A stretch of 64,000 nucleotides of DNA, taken from the NCBI RefSeq assembly GCF_900101685.1, contig NZ_FMZZ01000021.1, positions 1 through 64,000 of the forward strand, read 5' to 3'. This DNA comes from Actinokineospora iranica (GTDB taxonomy: Bacteria; Actinomycetota; Actinomycetes; Mycobacteriales; Pseudonocardiaceae). The position numbers and the translations under genes were made by a program. The notes under the pieces were generated by a model that saw only the letters and a program-made list of their open reading frames with translations, was not told the origin of the DNA and made no database searches. Numbering within the stretch: the first letter of the stretch is position 1; every line of letters starts with the position of its first letter. Shown here piece after piece: positions 33,424 through 42,303 of the stretch.

Positions 33424-34479
33424 TCATCGGCTACGGGGGCGGCGGTAGGTGGGGTGGGTGGCGGCTCGGCAGTCGCAGGCCGGGTGGGGGGTCCAGGGGC
33501 GGTGTTCGACGGTCGCGGCGAAGGGGTCGATTTCGATGGCGGCGTTCCAGACCGCGGGTGGGTTGGGGTCGGGGGCGTGCAGCCAGCCGAGGGCGTCGAT
33601 GACCTGGGCGGCGGCTACACCGGCGGTGGCGTGGACAGTGGCCAGGTCGACCAGTTGGGTTCGGCCCGCCAGTTGGGCGGCGACGGTGGGCCAGCAGGGG
33701 TCGATGTCGGCTCGGTGGCGGTCGGCGCAGCGGAGACAGCTGGTGATGCCGGGGACGACCATCGGGCCGACGATGCCGACGCCGTCGCGGACCCGCACGC
33801 AGAGATGGGGGACGGCGTCGGCGATCAGGGAGATCACCAGGTGGGGGTCGGGGACCAGGGCGTCGGTGAGGATCACCAGGTCGGGCCGCTTGCGGGTGAA
33901 GCGTTGGGTGCGGACCGTGTCGTCGGTGCGGTGGACGGCGTCGTGCGCGGCGGCCTGGCGGGGGCGGCCGATGTCCGCCGGGCGCAGGCCCGCGCCCACG
34001 TCTTCCGCGGTGACCGTGCCCTCCGCGGAGACATGGAGGCGGCCGATGCCCGCCGCGGCGAGAAGACAGGCCAGGGCCACCGCGATCCGGCCGTTGCCAC
34101 GTAGGTGGACGGCCGCTTTGGAACGGTCGGCCAGAGCGGCGACGGGGGCGCGTAGGGCGGCGGTTGTCTGATCGGCGGCCAGTCGCCGCGGGACGGGGGT
34201 GCCTGGGGCGGCGGCGTCCTCGACCAGGCCGTGGCTGGCCAGGTCGGCCAATAGGGCGCGCATGGTGGGCCGGTGGGCTGAACCGAGGGCGGCTAGGAGC
34301 TCCGCCGTGGTGTGGCCGCCGTCGAGGCCGGTGGCGGCCGCGACGACCGGATCGGGCAGGCCGCTGACGACCGCGGCCCGCCTCGGGTGCAGACCCACCT
34401 GGATCTCGCCCGCCCGGCGGCGCAGCACGGCGACACCCGGTCGGAGGCGGGGGCGCTGGGGGAGTGTCTGTTCTCGCAT
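33424..34479 (-). CDS. ThiF/E1-like adenylyltransferase-fold protein
   Basis: A 351-residue protein resembling the divergent actinobacterial ThiF/MoeB-type family. Visible are a Rossmann-like AVHLRGNGRIAVALACLLAA, DLVILTDALVPDPHLV, and a zinc pair ITSCLRCADRHR with a later ACDC. The canonical GxGGxG is degraded to RGNGRI, so adenylation is uncertain. ATG at 34479. It diverges from the metallopeptidase gene; a DnaA-box-like nonamer lies between them. Confidence 0.75.
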   Translation of the reverse strand: MREQTLPQRPRLRPGVAVLRRRAGEIQVGLHPRRAAVVSGLPDPVVAAATGLDGGHTTAELLAALGSAHRPTMRALLADLASHGLVEDAAAPGTPVPRRLAADQTTAALRAPVAALADRSKAAVHLRGNGRIAVALACLLAAAGIGRLHVSAEGTVTAEDVGAGLRPADIGRPRQAAAHDAVHRTDDTVRTQRFTRKRPDLVILTDALVPDPHLVISLIADAVPHLCVRVRDGVGIVGPMVVPGITSCLRCADRHRADIDPCWPTVAAQLAGRTQLVDLATVHATAGVAAAQVIDALGWLHAPDPNPPAVWNAAIEIDPFAATVEHRPWTPHPACDCRAATHPTYRRPRSR

Positions 34480-34518
34480 ATGGCCAGGCTGCCCGATTGC
34501 GCCGAACGGCGGAGCGAG

Positions 34519-34527
34519 TTATCCACA
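34519..34527 (+). promoter_or_regulatory. DnaA-box consensus nonamer
   Basis: TTATCCACA, the perfect DnaA box, in the spacer between divergent genes. The surrounding 16-mer GAGTTATCCACAGGCG is repeated exactly at 58734-58749. A single box is not an origin. Confidence 0.4.
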
Positions 34528-34589
34528 GGCGAGAGTCACACCCCACCGGTCCTCCCGTTGTGTCGGTGCGGACCCTTACGGTTGGCACC

Positions 34590-35120
34590 GTGGCCGAACC
34601 CCGCGTCGAGGTGCGCAGGAGCAAGCGCAGAACCCGCACCGTCACCGCCTATCGCGAAGGTGACACCCTCATCGTCCTCATCCCGGCCAGGCTCTCCAAG
34701 AAGGAGGAAGCCCACTGGGTGCAGGAAATGCAGCGCAGGCTCCTGCGCAGTGAAACCCGCAGGCGCTCACCTGCCCGGACCTCCGACGCCGCGCTGCTCG
34801 CGCGCTGCGGGGAGCTGTCAGCGCTGTACTTCGACGGAACATGCGACCCGCGCTCGGTCCGCTGGGTGCCGCCGATGCGGACGCGGTGGGCGTCCTGCAC
34901 GCCGGTCGACCGGACGATCCGGGTGAGCGAGCGGTTGCGGGAAGTGCCTGCCTGGGTGCTCGACTACGTGCTGGTGCACGAGTTGGCGCATCTGCTGGTG
35001 CCGGGGCACGGGGAGGACTTCTGGGAGCTGGCGCGGCGGTATCCGCGGACGGATCGGGCTGTGGGGTACCTGGAGGGGCTGTCCGCCGCTGCCGGGTGGG
35101 GGATTTCGGCCGCTGACTAG
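34590..35120 (+). CDS. YgjP/WLM-type M48-like metallopeptidase
   Basis: A 176-residue protein with the zinc motif HELAH in LVHELAHLLVPGHGEDFWEL, preceded by RTRWASCTPVDRTIRVSERL, both hallmarks of the YgjP-like family. No signal peptide. GTG 34590 is chosen since TACGGT (34577-34582) lies seven bases upstream and the family length fits; the longer frame to 34464 overlaps the divergent gene region. Confidence 0.88.
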   Translation: MAEPRVEVRRSKRRTRTVTAYREGDTLIVLIPARLSKKEEAHWVQEMQRRLLRSETRRRSPARTSDAALLARCGELSALYFDGTCDPRSVRWVPPMRTRWASCTPVDRTIRVSERLREVPAWVLDYVLVHELAHLLVPGHGEDFWELARRYPRTDRAVGYLEGLSAAAGWGISAAD

Positions 35121-35306
35121 CCGGGGTGCTCGCTTGCGGGGGTTGGTTCGTGGGGTTGGCTATGGGGCTTGGGGCGGGTGTGCCGGTCCGCTCCCATCGG
35201 GCACGGACGAGCTTGAGTGCCTGGTCGGGCGGCGGGCCTGGTTGGCAAGCCGGGGCGCGCCCTGGTTTGCCAACCGATCCAGGCCCTTGCCAGACCCCGG
35301 AAACCC

Positions 35307-36647
35307 CTAGTCCCCGTTCTCGCCCTCGGCGTCCTTGGACTCGGGGGACTGTTCGGTGCGCTTGAGCTGGGCGATGGGGTCGTCGTCCAGGTCGGGGTTG
35401 GCGCCTAGGCGTTCGGCGAAGTCCAGGGGGTCGTCCAGGTCGGCGGCGGTGGGCATGAGGTCGGGGTGGGCCCAGAGGCCGTCTCGGGTCTCGATGCCGT
35501 GTTGGTCGGTGAGCAGGCGCCAGAGGGAGGCCGCGGCGCGCAGGCGGCGGGGGCGCAGTTCCAGGCCGACCAGGGTGGCGAAGGTCTGCTCGGCGGGGCC
35601 GCCGGAGGCGCGGCGGCGACGCAAGGTTTCGCGGAGGGCGTCCGCGCCGGGGAGGCGTTCGCTGACGGCTTCGCCTACGACTATGTCGACCCAGCCCTCC
35701 ACCAGGGCCAGGAGGGTTTCCAGGCGGGTCAGGGCCGCTTTTTGCTCCGGGGTGGTCTCTGGTTCGAGCATCCCGGACTGCATGGCGCGTTCGATGGTCT
35801 CGGGGTTCGACGGGTCGACCTGGGAGGCCAACTGCTCCAGGGCGGCGGTGTCTACCTTGATGCCGCTGGCGAACTCCTCGACGGTGGCGAGCAGGCGCTG
35901 GCGCAGCCACGGGACGTGCGCGAAGAGGCGCTGGTGGGCGGCTTCGCGCGCGGCGAGGAAGACGATGACCTCGCTGGCGGGCCGCTCCAGGCCCTTGGTG
36001 AACTCCTCGATGTTGGCCGGGACCAGCGCGGCGGTGGCGGCGGGTCCCAGGGGCAGGCCGATGTCGGTCGAGGTCAGGACCTCGGCGGCGAGCTGGGCCA
36101 GCGCGTTGCCCAGCTGCGAGCCGAACGCCATGCCGCCCATCTGGCCGACCATCGCCAGCAGCGGACCAGCCTGCTGCTTGGCCTCGGCTGGCAGCGCCTC
36201 CACCCAGGCCCCGGACATGCGCCGGGCCACCGGGTCGCACAGGCGCTGCCAGGTGGGCAGGGTGTGCTCGACCCAGTCGCGCGGGGTCCAGGCCCTGGTC
36301 ACGGTGGCGCCCGCGGGCAGGGTGGTGACCGGATCGAGCCACATCTCGGCGAGGTGCACGGCGTCGGCCACGGCCTTGCCGGAGTCCGACGGGGCAACGA
36401 AGCCCATCTGGCCGGACAGCTTCTGCACCGCGATCTGCTTGGCGAGGTCGTAGTTCACCGGGCCGGTCGACGTGCCAGCCTGGCTGAGCATCTGCCCGAG
36501 CTGGCTGAGCATCTGGCCGAGCTGGCCGAAGGCGTCGAACGGGTTTTCCGCGCCCCCGCCTTTCCCGGGCTCGCCCGAGTTCGGGTCCTTGTTCTTGTCC
36601 CGGTCGTCAGGGTCCGGCGCGCTGAAGCCGAACGTGAACTCGCTCAT
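35307..36647 (-). CDS. DUF2342 zincin-like metalloprotease family protein
   Basis: A 446-residue protein of the actinobacterial DUF2342/zincin_2 family. Conserved pieces are DAVHLAEMWLDPVTTLPAG, RAWTPRDWVEHTLPTW, FLAAREAAHQRLFAHVPWLR (place of the metal-binding helix, without a strict HExxH), and LVEGWVDIVVGEA. The N-terminus is acidic with GQLGQMLSQ repeats. ATG 36647 follows a TACCGT box by six bases. Protease activity is by family annotation only. It diverges from the YlbL-type gene. Confidence 0.85.
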   Translation of the reverse strand: MSEFTFGFSAPDPDDRDKNKDPNSGEPGKGGGAENPFDAFGQLGQMLSQLGQMLSQAGTSTGPVNYDLAKQIAVQKLSGQMGFVAPSDSGKAVADAVHLAEMWLDPVTTLPAGATVTRAWTPRDWVEHTLPTWQRLCDPVARRMSGAWVEALPAEAKQQAGPLLAMVGQMGGMAFGSQLGNALAQLAAEVLTSTDIGLPLGPAATAALVPANIEEFTKGLERPASEVIVFLAAREAAHQRLFAHVPWLRQRLLATVEEFASGIKVDTAALEQLASQVDPSNPETIERAMQSGMLEPETTPEQKAALTRLETLLALVEGWVDIVVGEAVSERLPGADALRETLRRRRASGGPAEQTFATLVGLELRPRRLRAAASLWRLLTDQHGIETRDGLWAHPDLMPTAADLDDPLDFAERLGANPDLDDDPIAQLKRTEQSPESKDAEGENGD

Positions 36648-36726
36648 GTGTCCACGGTACGCGGCGGCGCCGTGGGTCTGCCGTCCGGTGATTCGCCTTC
36701 GGTGAACGCACGTACTCTGTGACGTC

Positions 36727-37827
36727 GTGAGCACCCCACCGGACGCCCCAGCTCAGCAGCCAGCGCCAGCGGCCGAACCCGCGTCGAGAACGCTGTCCCG
36801 ACGCGGGTGGACGCTGGTGTCCAGCCTGGTCTGCACGCTCACCCTGCTGCTGATCGGCGTGCTCGTCCCGATCCCGTACGTCTCGCTCGGCCCCGGCCCG
36901 ACCTTCGACACCCTGGGCTCGGTCGACGGCGTGCCGGTGGTGAAAGTCGACGGCGAGCCGACTTACCCGACCACCGGTCAGCTCCGGATGACCACGGTGT
37001 CGGTCAACGACGACATCACCCTCTTCGGCGCTCTCGGCCGGTGGGTCAGCGGGCGGTACGCGCTCGCGCCCCGCGAAGAGTACTTCCGTCCCGGAGAGAC
37101 CGAGGAAGAGATAGACGAGCAGAACACCAAGCTCTTTCAGGACTCGCAGAGCAACGCCGAGGTCGCCGCGCTGCGCTACCTCAAGTACCCGATGAAGGTG
37201 ATCGCCCAGCAGATCACCGCGGGCGCCCCCGCGGACAAGGTCCTCGTCCCCGGCGACCAGTTGCTGACGGTCAACGGCAAGACCATCGTCACCGCGGCCG
37301 ACGTGCGCGCCTCGCTCGCGGGCACCACGCCCGGACAGAGCGTCACGATCACCTACAAGCGGGACGGCCAAGAGAAGACGGCCACGCTCACCCTGGGCAA
37401 GGCAAGCGACCACGGCGCGGAGGACCGGCCGGAGGGGTTCATCGGGCTCGGCCCGATCGAGCGCCCGGACGTGCCGTTCACCACCACGATCAGCCTGCAG
37501 AACGTCGGCGGCCCGTCCGCCGGGCTGATCTTCGCGCTGGCCATCGTCGACCGGCTCACCCCCGGCGACCTGGGCGCCAACGCCACCATCGCGGGCACCG
37601 GCGAGATCGACATCGAGGGCCGGGTCGGGCGCATCGGCGGCATCCCGTTCAAGATGGTCGCCGCCAGGGAGGCGGGCGCGACGACGTTCCTGGTCCCCGC
37701 GGACAACTGCGCGGAGGCCAAGGACAACGCCCCCGCGGGCCTGCGCCTGGTGAAGGTGGAGGACCTGGGCGGCGCGGTGCGGGCGCTGGAGGACCTGAAA
37801 GCGGGCCGGGACGCGCCCGGCTGCTAG
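36727..37827 (+). CDS. PDZ-domain S16 (Lon-like) membrane protease, YlbL family
   Basis: A 366-residue protein: one membrane anchor (about residues 33-54), an extracytoplasmic PDZ domain (~150-225), then a Lon-type protease domain. The catalytic serine is in NVGGPSAGLIF (near 262) and the lysine in IPFKMVAA (near 308), the S16 Ser-Lys dyad. GTG 36727 follows TACTCT (36713-36718) by eight bases, so it is probably leaderless. Standing next to PPA1309 and UPF0182 genes is the usual actinobacterial order. Confidence 0.92.
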   Translation: MSTPPDAPAQQPAPAAEPASRTLSRRGWTLVSSLVCTLTLLLIGVLVPIPYVSLGPGPTFDTLGSVDGVPVVKVDGEPTYPTTGQLRMTTVSVNDDITLFGALGRWVSGRYALAPREEYFRPGETEEEIDEQNTKLFQDSQSNAEVAALRYLKYPMKVIAQQITAGAPADKVLVPGDQLLTVNGKTIVTAADVRASLAGTTPGQSVTITYKRDGQEKTATLTLGKASDHGAEDRPEGFIGLGPIERPDVPFTTTISLQNVGGPSAGLIFALAIVDRLTPGDLGANATIAGTGEIDIEGRVGRIGGIPFKMVAAREAGATTFLVPADNCAEAKDNAPAGLRLVKVEDLGGAVRALEDLKAGRDAPGC

Positions 37828-37842
37828 CAGGCGCCTGGCAGG

Positions 37843-38361
37843 TCACTCCCGGAGTGTGTCGAGCAGGGCGGTGGTGAGGTTCGCCGCCAGGTCCCGGTGC
37901 TCGATGATCTCGTCCAGCTCGCCCTCCGCGCCGCGCAGCCTGAGCACGCAGGCGACCGTGCCGTCGCGCAGCGCGGCCGCGACCAGCCGGGCCTCCCTGG
38001 CCTGCGGGTGGGTCGCGGCGATCCGGCTCAACGCGTCGCTGTCGCCCTCGGGCAGGTCCGCCTCCGCCTCGGGCGGCAGGATCACGATCTCCTGCGCGAG
38101 CGCGCACCCGGCCACGACCGGCGGCCACATGATCCCGGCCAGCGCGACCCCGAGGTCGGGCTCCTCCAGCGCCTCCTGAGCGACCGGGGTCAGCGTGGAC
38201 TCGGCGTCGACCTGGCCCGCGAGGTCGGGCTGCTCGCGGAGCAGGTGCTCGGTGGGGACCAGGGCGAACAGCTGCGGCGGCTGGTCCCAGCCGCCCGCCG
38301 AGACGAACTCCTCGACCTCGCGGGTCACCGAGGGCAGGTCATGGTTGCCGGGAGCGCTCAC
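37843..38361 (-). CDS. PPA1309 family protein
   Basis: A 172-residue protein with the family blocks GGWDQPPQLFALVPTEHLL near the start, PDLGVALAGIMWPPVVAGCA in the middle and CVLRLRGAEGELDEI. Function unknown. GTG 38361 is chosen because it overlaps the stop of a 25-residue leader ORF (GTGA) and gives the family length; the longer open frame runs through that leader. Confidence 0.85.
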   Translation of the reverse strand: MSAPGNHDLPSVTREVEEFVSAGGWDQPPQLFALVPTEHLLREQPDLAGQVDAESTLTPVAQEALEEPDLGVALAGIMWPPVVAGCALAQEIVILPPEAEADLPEGDSDALSRIAATHPQAREARLVAAALRDGTVACVLRLRGAEGELDEIIEHRDLAANLTTALLDTLRE

Positions 38362-38435
38362 CAGGCCACCGCACAAGATCGGTGGCCGCGCGCGGCTACG
38401 CCCTGTGTTGATCGTTCGCTCGCAAGCTCGCTCAT
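38358..38435 (-). CDS. 25-residue leader peptide before the PPA1309 gene
   Basis: Mini-ORF MSELASERSTQGVAARGHRS followed by CAVAW, on the minus strand from ATG 38435. Its TGA overlaps the GTG of the PPA1309 gene. It begins with the same 14 bases (ATGAGCGAGCTTGC) and ends with the same bases (GTGGCCxGGTGA) as the leader before the thioesterase at 5155. A weak -10-like GACGAT lies six bases upstream, so a leaderless mRNA is possible. Confidence 0.55.
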   Translation of the reverse strand: MSELASERSTQGVAARGHRSCAVAW

Positions 38436-38629
38436 CGGCACATCGTCGCATCCCCCCGTCCGCGTCCCCCCGCCACCGGGAGTTCACCCGATCGGACGCC
38501 CGCGCGAGGTCATCCGCACATTTCGGGCACCCTCACGGGAACCTGAACCCGTCCTAATAGAGTTGAACAATCAGGGCGGGCCCTCGGCTCACCCGAGACT
38601 TCTCTGCAAGCGACTCTGGAGCGTGCCCA

Positions 38630-41600
38630 GTGGCCACTCGGCCCCCGATCGGCCTGCCGAAGCTGTCCCGTCGCAGCCGGTTCCTGCTTTTCATCGCCGC
38701 CGCGTTCGTCCTGCTGCTGCTGGTGGGATCACGGTTGCTCAGCACCTACGTGAACTGGCTGTGGTTCGGCGAGGTCGGGTTCCGGTCGGTGTTCACCACC
38801 ATCCTGTGGACGCGGATCGTGCTGTTCTTCGCCGTCGGCGCCTTCGTCGGCGGCCTGCTCGCGCTGAGCCTGTGGATCGCCTACCGCGCGCGGCCGGTGT
38901 TCGTGCCGGTCTCCAGCGCCGACGACCCGCTCGCCCGCTACCGCTCCACCGTGGTGCAGCGGGTGCGGCTGTTCGGCATCGGCATCCCGCTGGTGATGGG
39001 GCTGATCGCGGGCTCGGCGGCGCAGTCGGACTGGCAGCAGACGCAGCTGCTGCTCAACGGGACGAACTTCGGCGTCACTGACCCGCAGTTCAACATCGAC
39101 ATCGGCTTCTACGCGTTCACGCTCCCGTTCATCACCTGGGTGATCAACTGGCTGTTCGTCGGGGTCGCCATCGCCTTCTTCGGCGCGCTCATCACGCACT
39201 ACCTGTTCGGCGGCATCCGGCTCGCGGGCAAGGGCGGGCAGCTCGCCGCGCCCGCGCGGATGCAGCTGTCGATCACCGCGGGCGTGTTCGTGCTGATCTA
39301 CGCCGTCGACTACTTCTTCGAGCGCTACGAGCTGCTGTTCTCCCAGCGGGAGAGCTTCAGCGGCGTCAGCTTCAGCGGCGCGACCTTCACCGACCTCAAC
39401 GCGGTGCTGCCCGCCAAGCTGATCCTGATGTTCATCGCGGGCTTCTGCGCGGTCGCGTTCTTCGCGGGCGCGTTCCTGCGCAACCTCCAGCTTCCCGCGA
39501 TCGCGACCGCGCTGCTGATCCTGTCCGGCATCCTCGTCGGCGCGGCGTGGCCCGCGGTCATCCAGCAGTTCTCGGTGCGGCCCAACGAGAACACCAAGGA
39601 AGCGCTGTCCATCCAGCGCAACATCGAAGCCACCCGCGCCGCGTTCGGGATCACCGACAAGCACGTGACCACCGAGGGCTACGCGGGCACCACAGACGTC
39701 TCGCCCGCGAAGATCCGCTCCGAGCAGAGCAGCATCAACACCATCTCCAACGTGCGGCTGCTCGACCCGAACATCCTCGCGCCCACCTTCACCCAGCGCG
39801 AAGGCCGGGAGAACTTCTACGGCTTCCCGGACAAGCTCGACGTCGACCGCTACACCATCGACGGCAAGACCCAGGACTACATCGTCGCCGCCCGTGAGAT
39901 CAAGTCCAACGGCCTGACCGACGTGCAGGGCGGCTGGATCAACCGGCACATGGTCTTCACCCACGGCCACGGCTTCGTCGCCGCGCCCGCGAACACCATC
40001 AACTCCGCGCTGCAGGACTCCACTGGCCAGAACAACGACCAGGGCGGATACCCGGTCTTCAAGGTCAGCGACCTGAACACCAAGGGTCCGATCGAGGTCA
40101 CGGAACCGCGCATCTACTTCGGCGAACTCGCCACCGACTACGCGATCGTCGGCGGCAAGGACGGCGACAAGCCGATGGAGTACGACACCTCCGACAAGAC
40201 CTACGCCTACACCGGCAGCGGCGGCGTCCCCATCGACGGGCTGTTCAACAAGATCGTCTTCGCCGCGCACAACACCGAGCGCAACATCCTGTTCTCCTCG
40301 CAGATCGGCGAGGGTGCGAAGATCATGTACAACCGCAACCCGCGGGACCGGGTGAGCATGGTCGCGCCGTGGCTGACCGTCGACGGCGATCCGTACCCGG
40401 CCGTCGTGGACGGCCGCATCCAGTGGATCGTGGACGGCTACACCACCCTGGAGAACTACCCGTACGCCCAGCGCACCCCGCTCGGCGAGGCCACGACCGA
40501 CTCCCTCGCGGGCGTCGTCCGCCAGGAAAACCGGACGATCAGCTACATCCGCAACTCGGTCAAAGCCACCGTCGACGCCTACGACGGCAGCGTGAAGCTC
40601 TACGAGATCGACGAGGAAGACCCGGTCCTCAAGGCATGGCAGGGCGTCTTCCCCGGCACGGTGAAGCCGAAGTCGGAAATCTCCAAGGACCTCGAATCGC
40701 ACTTCCGCTACCCGGAGGACCTGTTCAAGGTCCAGCGCGAACTGCTGTCGAAGTACCACGTGTCCGACGCGGGCGAGTTCTTCTCCCAGAAGAGCTTCTG
40801 GAATGTGCCAGCCGACCCCACCGAGGACGGCACGCCCAACGCCTCCGGCACTGGGGCCAAGCAGCCGCCGTACTACGTGCTCGCCCAGGCGCCCGGACAG
40901 GACAAGGCGACCTTCCAGATCACCAGCGCGCTGACCCTGCTCAACCGGGAGTTCCTGGCGTCGTGGGTCTCGGTGTCCTCAGACCCGGGCAGTTACGGGA
41001 AGATCAAGGTTCTGCGACTGCCCACGTCCGGAACGGACCAGGTGGAGGGTCCGGGGCAGGTGCAGAACCGGTTCCAGACCACACCGGAAGTCGCGGAGAA
41101 CCGGACGCTGTTCAACAACCCCAGCGTCTCACCCCGCTTCGGCAACCTGCTGACACTGCCCGTCGCGGGCGGACTGTTGTACGTGGAACCCATCTACATC
41201 CAACGCAAGGACGCCAAGGCCTTCCCCCAACTCGCGCGCGTTCTGGTGTCCTTCGGCAACAAGGTCGGCTTCGCGCCCACCATCGACGAGGCGCTGGACG
41301 AGGTGTTCGGCCCGGGAACCGGTGACACGGCCACCAAACCCGGCGAGAACACCGCACCCCCGCCCAGCAGCCCGACGTCGCCCCCGCCGACCGACACCCC
41401 GCCGCCGACCGACGGCGGCAGCGGCAACGCCGAGATGGACCAAGCGGTGCAAGCCCTCAACGCCGCCATCGGCCACCTCCGCGAAGCCCAGCGCAACGGC
41501 GACTTCGCCGAACAAGGCAAGGCCCTCGCCGAACTCGACGCCGCGGCCAAGCAGTACGACACCGCCAAGGCGAAGGCAGGCCAAACCCCGGCGCCACCGT

Positions 41601-41653
41601 CCTCACCAGCCGTCACCCCGTCACCGACCCCCGGCGCCAACGGCGGCGGGTGA
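38630..41653 (+). CDS. UPF0182 family large membrane protein
   Basis: A 1007-residue protein of the UPF0182/COG1615 family. About seven membrane segments occupy residues 15-315 (for example FLLFIAAAFVLLLLVGSRLL), followed by a ~600-residue outside domain with WLTVDGDPYPAVVDGRIQWI and TTLENYPYA, and a Pro/Thr-rich and helical C-terminal tail (~900-1007). GTG start at 38630. Function unknown; it is usually found next to PPA1309 and YlbL-type genes, as here. Confidence 0.93.
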   Translation: MATRPPIGLPKLSRRSRFLLFIAAAFVLLLLVGSRLLSTYVNWLWFGEVGFRSVFTTILWTRIVLFFAVGAFVGGLLALSLWIAYRARPVFVPVSSADDPLARYRSTVVQRVRLFGIGIPLVMGLIAGSAAQSDWQQTQLLLNGTNFGVTDPQFNIDIGFYAFTLPFITWVINWLFVGVAIAFFGALITHYLFGGIRLAGKGGQLAAPARMQLSITAGVFVLIYAVDYFFERYELLFSQRESFSGVSFSGATFTDLNAVLPAKLILMFIAGFCAVAFFAGAFLRNLQLPAIATALLILSGILVGAAWPAVIQQFSVRPNENTKEALSIQRNIEATRAAFGITDKHVTTEGYAGTTDVSPAKIRSEQSSINTISNVRLLDPNILAPTFTQREGRENFYGFPDKLDVDRYTIDGKTQDYIVAAREIKSNGLTDVQGGWINRHMVFTHGHGFVAAPANTINSALQDSTGQNNDQGGYPVFKVSDLNTKGPIEVTEPRIYFGELATDYAIVGGKDGDKPMEYDTSDKTYAYTGSGGVPIDGLFNKIVFAAHNTERNILFSSQIGEGAKIMYNRNPRDRVSMVAPWLTVDGDPYPAVVDGRIQWIVDGYTTLENYPYAQRTPLGEATTDSLAGVVRQENRTISYIRNSVKATVDAYDGSVKLYEIDEEDPVLKAWQGVFPGTVKPKSEISKDLESHFRYPEDLFKVQRELLSKYHVSDAGEFFSQKSFWNVPADPTEDGTPNASGTGAKQPPYYVLAQAPGQDKATFQITSALTLLNREFLASWVSVSSDPGSYGKIKVLRLPTSGTDQVEGPGQVQNRFQTTPEVAENRTLFNNPSVSPRFGNLLTLPVAGGLLYVEPIYIQRKDAKAFPQLARVLVSFGNKVGFAPTIDEALDEVFGPGTGDTATKPGENTAPPPSSPTSPPPTDTPPPTDGGSGNAEMDQAVQALNAAIGHLREAQRNGDFAEQGKALAELDAAAKQYDTAKAKAGQTPAPPSSPAVTPSPTPGANGGG

Positions 41654-41679
41654 CCCCACTCACCTGACCGCCCCCCGAT

Positions 41680-41709
41680 TTGCACCTGACCGACACACCC
41701 GCGTAGAGT
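41680..41709 (+). promoter_or_regulatory. Predicted promoter of the first tRNA-fMet gene
   Basis: -35 TTGCAC (41680-41685), 18-bp spacer, -10 TAGAGT (41704-41709), 12 bases before the mature tRNA 5' end. Confidence 0.6.
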
Positions 41710-41721
41710 TCCATTTACCGA

Positions 41722-41795
41722 CGCGGGGTGGAGCAGCTCGGTAGCTCGCTGGGCTCATAACCCAGAGGTCGCAGGTTCAAATCCTGTCCCCGCTA
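41722..41795 (+). tRNA. Initiator tRNA-fMet (CAU), copy 1
   Basis: 74 bases with cloverleaf pairing. Anticodon CAT at 41756-41758. The acceptor stem has C1 facing T72, the unpaired first position typical of initiators, and three G-C pairs precede and follow the anticodon loop (GGG...CCC). TTCAAATC in the T-loop. The 3' CCA is not encoded. An identical gene lies at 42149-42222. Confidence 0.95.
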
Positions 41796-41805
41796 CAAGA
41801 CTGGG

Positions 41806-41844
41806 AGACCCCTATCCACGGAAAGCGTGGATGGGGGTCTTTCC
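41806..41844 (+). terminator. Terminator of tRNA-fMet copy 1
   Basis: A 15-bp stem with one G-U pair, 41806-41820 with 41826-41840, loop GAAAG, followed by TTTCC. Confidence 0.8.
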
Positions 41845-42148
41845 GTATTTCTTGTGGGGGCGGAGCCCCCACGCCCCGCCCCGGCGGGCTTCGCCCCCGG
41901 ACCCCCGTGTGGGGGGCGGGTGGGTGGGGGAGGTGGCGGTTGGCGGTGGGGGTCTTATTCTGCGGCGTGCTGGGCGTGTTGGGCGTGTTGGGCGTGTTGG
42001 GCGTGTGGGGCGTGTGGGGCGGTGTTGTGGGGGACGTGGGCTTTTCGGGTGTGTGGGGCGGTGGACCGGGGGGTGGGGAGTGGGGTTGAGGGGGGTGGGT
42101 GAAAAAGGGTTTTTGGGGGCGTGTATGGTTCTGTTTGTAAGAAGGCGG
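41845..42148. other. Low-complexity spacer between the tRNA-fMet genes
   Basis: About 300 bp of G-rich sequence, including repeated GTGTTGGGC units (about 41960-42020) and runs such as GGGGGTGGGTG. No coding signal or transposase-like sequence is seen. An AT-richer stretch just before the second tRNA (GTATGGTTCTGTTTGTAAG) probably holds its promoter. Confidence 0.6.
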
Positions 42149-42222
42149 CGCGGGGTGGAGCAGCTCGGTAGCTCGCTGGGCTCATAACCCAGAGGTCGCA
42201 GGTTCAAATCCTGTCCCCGCTA
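42149..42222 (+). tRNA. Initiator tRNA-fMet (CAU), copy 2
   Basis: Sequence identical to the tRNA at 41722-41795 over all 74 bases; anticodon at 42183-42185. CCA not encoded. It has its own terminator. Confidence 0.95.
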
Positions 42223-42230
42223 CTACGTGG

Positions 42231-42269
42231 AAAGCCCGGTCCTATGCGGACCGGGCTTTTCGCGTTTTT
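42231..42269 (+). terminator. Terminator of tRNA-fMet copy 2
   Basis: A perfect 12-bp stem, 42231-42242 with 42248-42259 (arm AAAGCCCGGTCC), loop TATGC, followed by a T-rich tail ending in TTTTT. Confidence 0.85.
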
Positions 42270-42303
42270 GGGGTTTTGGGGTTTTTTTTTGGGGGGGGGT
42301 GGG

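Noticed and set aside
34519-34527. DnaA boxes as a replication origin
   Set aside because: The three boxes are tens of kilobases apart and no dnaA, dnaN or AT-rich unwinding region is present.
38729-40759. A 676-codon minus-strand frame inside the UPF0182 gene
   Set aside because: Shadow of the GC-rich sense gene; no start signal and no domain.
41722-42222. The two identical tRNA genes as attL/attR of an integrated element
   Set aside because: Both are full genes with their own terminators, the spacer is only ~350 bp and contains no integrase or other gene.
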